Assembly: GCA_028821035.1 (NCBI GenBank)
Contig: JAPPHP010000424.1
Span: forward strand, 1-7,712
DNA length: 7,712 nucleotides
Direction of reading: 5' to 3'
Source of the DNA: Gammaproteobacteria bacterium
GTDB taxonomy: Bacteria > Pseudomonadota > Gammaproteobacteria > Pseudomonadales > Azotimanducaceae
The notes under the pieces are model-generated. The model saw only the letters and a list, made by a program, of their open reading frames with translations, made no database searches and was not told the origin of the DNA. Numbering within the stretch: the stretch's first letter is position 1; each line of letters starts with the position of its first letter. Positions 6,120-7,712 of this stretch are shown in pieces. The position numbers and the translations under genes are program-made.

Positions 6120-7712
6120 GCCGCGGCCGCCGCGAGCGCCTGTCCGGCCCGCACCGTCTGTCCCTTCGAGACGAGCACTTCCCCCACCACCCCGGCTGCC
6201 GGGGCGGTCACCTCGAACTCCGCTTTCATGGATTCGACAACGAACAGCACGTCCCCCGCTTCCACGCGCTGGCCGGAGCGGACCTGGACGGACCAGACCG
6301 AGCCCGCCAACGGACTCGCCACGAAAGCCGCGCCGTCCCCGTCCGCGGCCGGCGCCGCCGCCCCGTCCGTGTCCTCGGCCTCGAACGTCAGCACGCCGCG
6401 GGCGTTCCAGTCCTCGAGCTCCGCGGCGAATGCCGCCCGCCGCCGCGCCTCGAACGACGCGATCCCGGCGGCCTCCTCCTTCAGGAACGCGCCATGGCGG
6501 TCGTGGTCGAAGACGCCGGGCTCGATATCGATGTCGAGCGCGCCGCGGGGGAACGCCTCCCTCATCTCGAGGAGTTCCGCGGCACTCACTTCGTGGAAGC
6601 GAATGCGGTCGAAGGGCCGCAGGAGCCAGTGCTCGTCGAAGGCGCGGCCCCGCCGGTGCCGGTTCCATACCTGCAGCGTGCGGCCGACGAACTGGTAGCC
6701 GCCCGGGCCCTCCATGCCGTAGATGCAGAGGTAGGCGCCGCCGATGCCGACGGAGTTCTCCGCCGTCCAGGTCCGCGCCGGGTTGTACTTGGTGGTGACC
6801 AGCCGGTGGCGGGGATCGACCGGGGTGGCCACCGGAGCGCCGAGGTACACGTCGCCGAGCCCCATCACCAGGTACTCGGCGCCGAACACGATGTCTTTCA
6901 CCGCCTGCCGGTCCGGCAGGCCGTTGATGCGGCGGATGAATTCGATGTTGTCGGGACACCAGGGCGCGTCCGCGCGCACGCCCCGCACGTAGCGGTCGAT
7001 CGCGGCGCGGCAGGCCGGGTCGTCCCACGACAGCGGCAGGTGCACGATCCGCGACGCCACCCGCGGCTCCGCGGTCCGCGCCCGCTCGAAGTGCGGCGTG
7101 AGCGCGCGGGCGAGGTCCGGGGCCGACCGGATTTTCGGGTCGTAGCGGATGAGCAGCGAACGGATGCCGGCCGTCATCTCCAGGACGCCCCGGACGCGCT
7201 CCTCGGCAATCGCCGCCTCGAGCCCGTGCACACGCAGGCGCAGTTCGATGTCGAGCACGGGAGGGCCGAACTCCACGAGCAGCGTGTCCTGGGCCGCGCG
7301 GCGCACGCGGATGTCGCCCACCTCCGCGACGATCGGGTCCTCCACGCGTCCGCGCAGCACTGCCGGCACCGCGAAAGGCCGCGTCGAGCCGGCCGTGATG
7401 GCGGCGTGGGGCGCGCGCGCGCACCCGGGGGGGGCCCCCCCCGGGACCCCCCCCCGGCGCCCCCCGGGGCCCCCCCCCCGCAGCCCCCGCGTACCACCGG
7501 GTGGCCTCCGCCTCGGTCACCGCGACGAGGCGCACGCGGTCGCCCGCGCCGAGCTGGCCGAGCTTCCAGCGGTCCGCCCCGATCACGGCCCCCGGACACA
7601 CGAAACCGCCGAGGCTCGGCCCGTCCGGTCCCAGGATGACGGGCATGTCGCCGGTGAAGTCGATCGCGCCGAACGCGTAGGCGTTGTCGTGGACATTGGA
7701 CGGATGCAGGCC
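6116..7712 (-). CDS. uca: Urea carboxylase, C-terminal part, with apparent frameshift
   Basis: This biotin enzyme carboxylates urea to allophanate using ATP. The biotin carboxylase part lies beyond the right edge. Inside the window, in order: the end of the AHS2/KipA-like carboxyltransferase lobe (7712 to about 7495; 'GLHPSNVHDNAYAFGAIDF', 'MPVILGPDGPSLGGFVCPG'), a corrupted linker, the AHS1/KipI-like lobe (about 7350-6450; 'DPIVAEVGD', 'GLGDVYLGAPVATPVDPRH', 'NPARTWTAENSVGIGGAY', 'GPGGYQFVGRTLQVW'), and a biotinyl domain (about 6345-6116) with 'VVESMKAEFEV', whose lysine codon at 6224-6226 is the biotin site. The order BC-AHS2-AHS1-biotinyl matches urea carboxylases. The AHS2 part and the AHS1 part are in different frames: going downstream, one surplus base (or two missing) must lie in the G/C runs at 7411-7490. 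A split or pseudogene is possible but a sequence error is more likely. It overlaps atzF by ATGA. Some family members carboxylate guanidine instead. Confidence 0.88.
7411..7490. repeat. Extreme G/C homopolymer patch, site of the frameshift
   Basis: The patch opens with alternating GC (about 7410-7421) and then has runs of G8 (7427-7434), C8 (7435-7442), C9 (7447-7455), C6 (7460-7465), G4 (7466-7469) and C10 (7470-7479). The part at 7424-7445 is a perfect 22-bp palindrome of C3-G8-C8-G3. Translation gives only Gly/Pro/Arg/Ala. It lies in the interlobe linker of urea carboxylase, and the conserved reading frames on its two sides do not agree. Confidence 0.85.

Noticed and set aside
6904..6920. 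Perfect 7-bp inverted repeat (CCTGCCG, 3-base spacer, CGGCAGG) in urea carboxylase
   Set aside because: It lies inside well-conserved coding sequence and is easily produced by chance in such GC-rich DNA; no T-run follows.
6120..7646. A single minus-strand open frame of more than 1000 codons running from urea carboxylase through atzF
   Set aside because: Only the far upstream end (AHS2) and the atzF part encode recognisable protein; the middle is Arg/Pro/Gly-rich shadow of the AHS1-biotinyl frame. It is a GC-rich artefact, not a fusion protein.

Overview
The window is gene-dense, strongly GC-rich DNA that reads as part of a proteobacterial chromosome, possibly a gammaproteobacterium or an environmental metagenome bin. 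The clues are the gene types (a long glutathione S-transferase, an envelope protein with a beta-barrel look, biotin-dependent urea carboxylase with allophanate hydrolase) and the tight coding layout. No rRNA, tRNA, CRISPR array or insertion sequence was seen.

Layout. (1) 1-687, minus: a two-gene unit of a 124-aa secreted protein with a CxxC pair, followed by the N-terminus of an exported, probably outer-membrane beta-barrel protein that runs off the left edge. (2) 688-984: a divergent intergenic region. (3) 985-2103, plus: a 372-aa glutathione S-transferase-like protein. (4) 2116-3719, minus: the most notable locus. It is a UGSC-family gene whose reading frame is interrupted by one in-frame UGA exactly where the family has selenocysteine (His-UGA-Gly-Ser-Cys-Thr-Ser), so it is best read as a 177-aa selenoprotein. 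It is translationally coupled to an uncharacterised 357-aa partner. A SECIS-like hairpin lies just after the UGA. (5) 3846-4375, plus: a small 64-aa ORF coupled to a 112-aa secreted protein, transcribed divergently from the UGSC unit across a gap holding a perfect 9-bp tandem repeat. (6) 4395-7712, minus: the C-terminal half of urea carboxylase (entering from the right edge) and a complete allophanate hydrolase. Together these form the ATP-dependent urea amidolyase route: urea to allophanate, then to ammonia and CO2.

Two points need care. Ordinary gene calling would split the UGSC gene into two fragments or lose one of them. The urea carboxylase reading frame shifts by one base inside an extreme G/C homopolymer patch (about 7411-7490), which looks more like a sequence or assembly error than a true inactivation, because both flanks encode well-conserved domains.

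All four same-strand gene junctions in the window are ATGA overlaps (start and stop codons sharing bases), so each pair is probably co-translated. The selenocysteine machinery (SelA, SelB, SelC, SelD) is not in this window, so selenocysteine decoding is inferred from the motif, the continuous frame and the hairpin.
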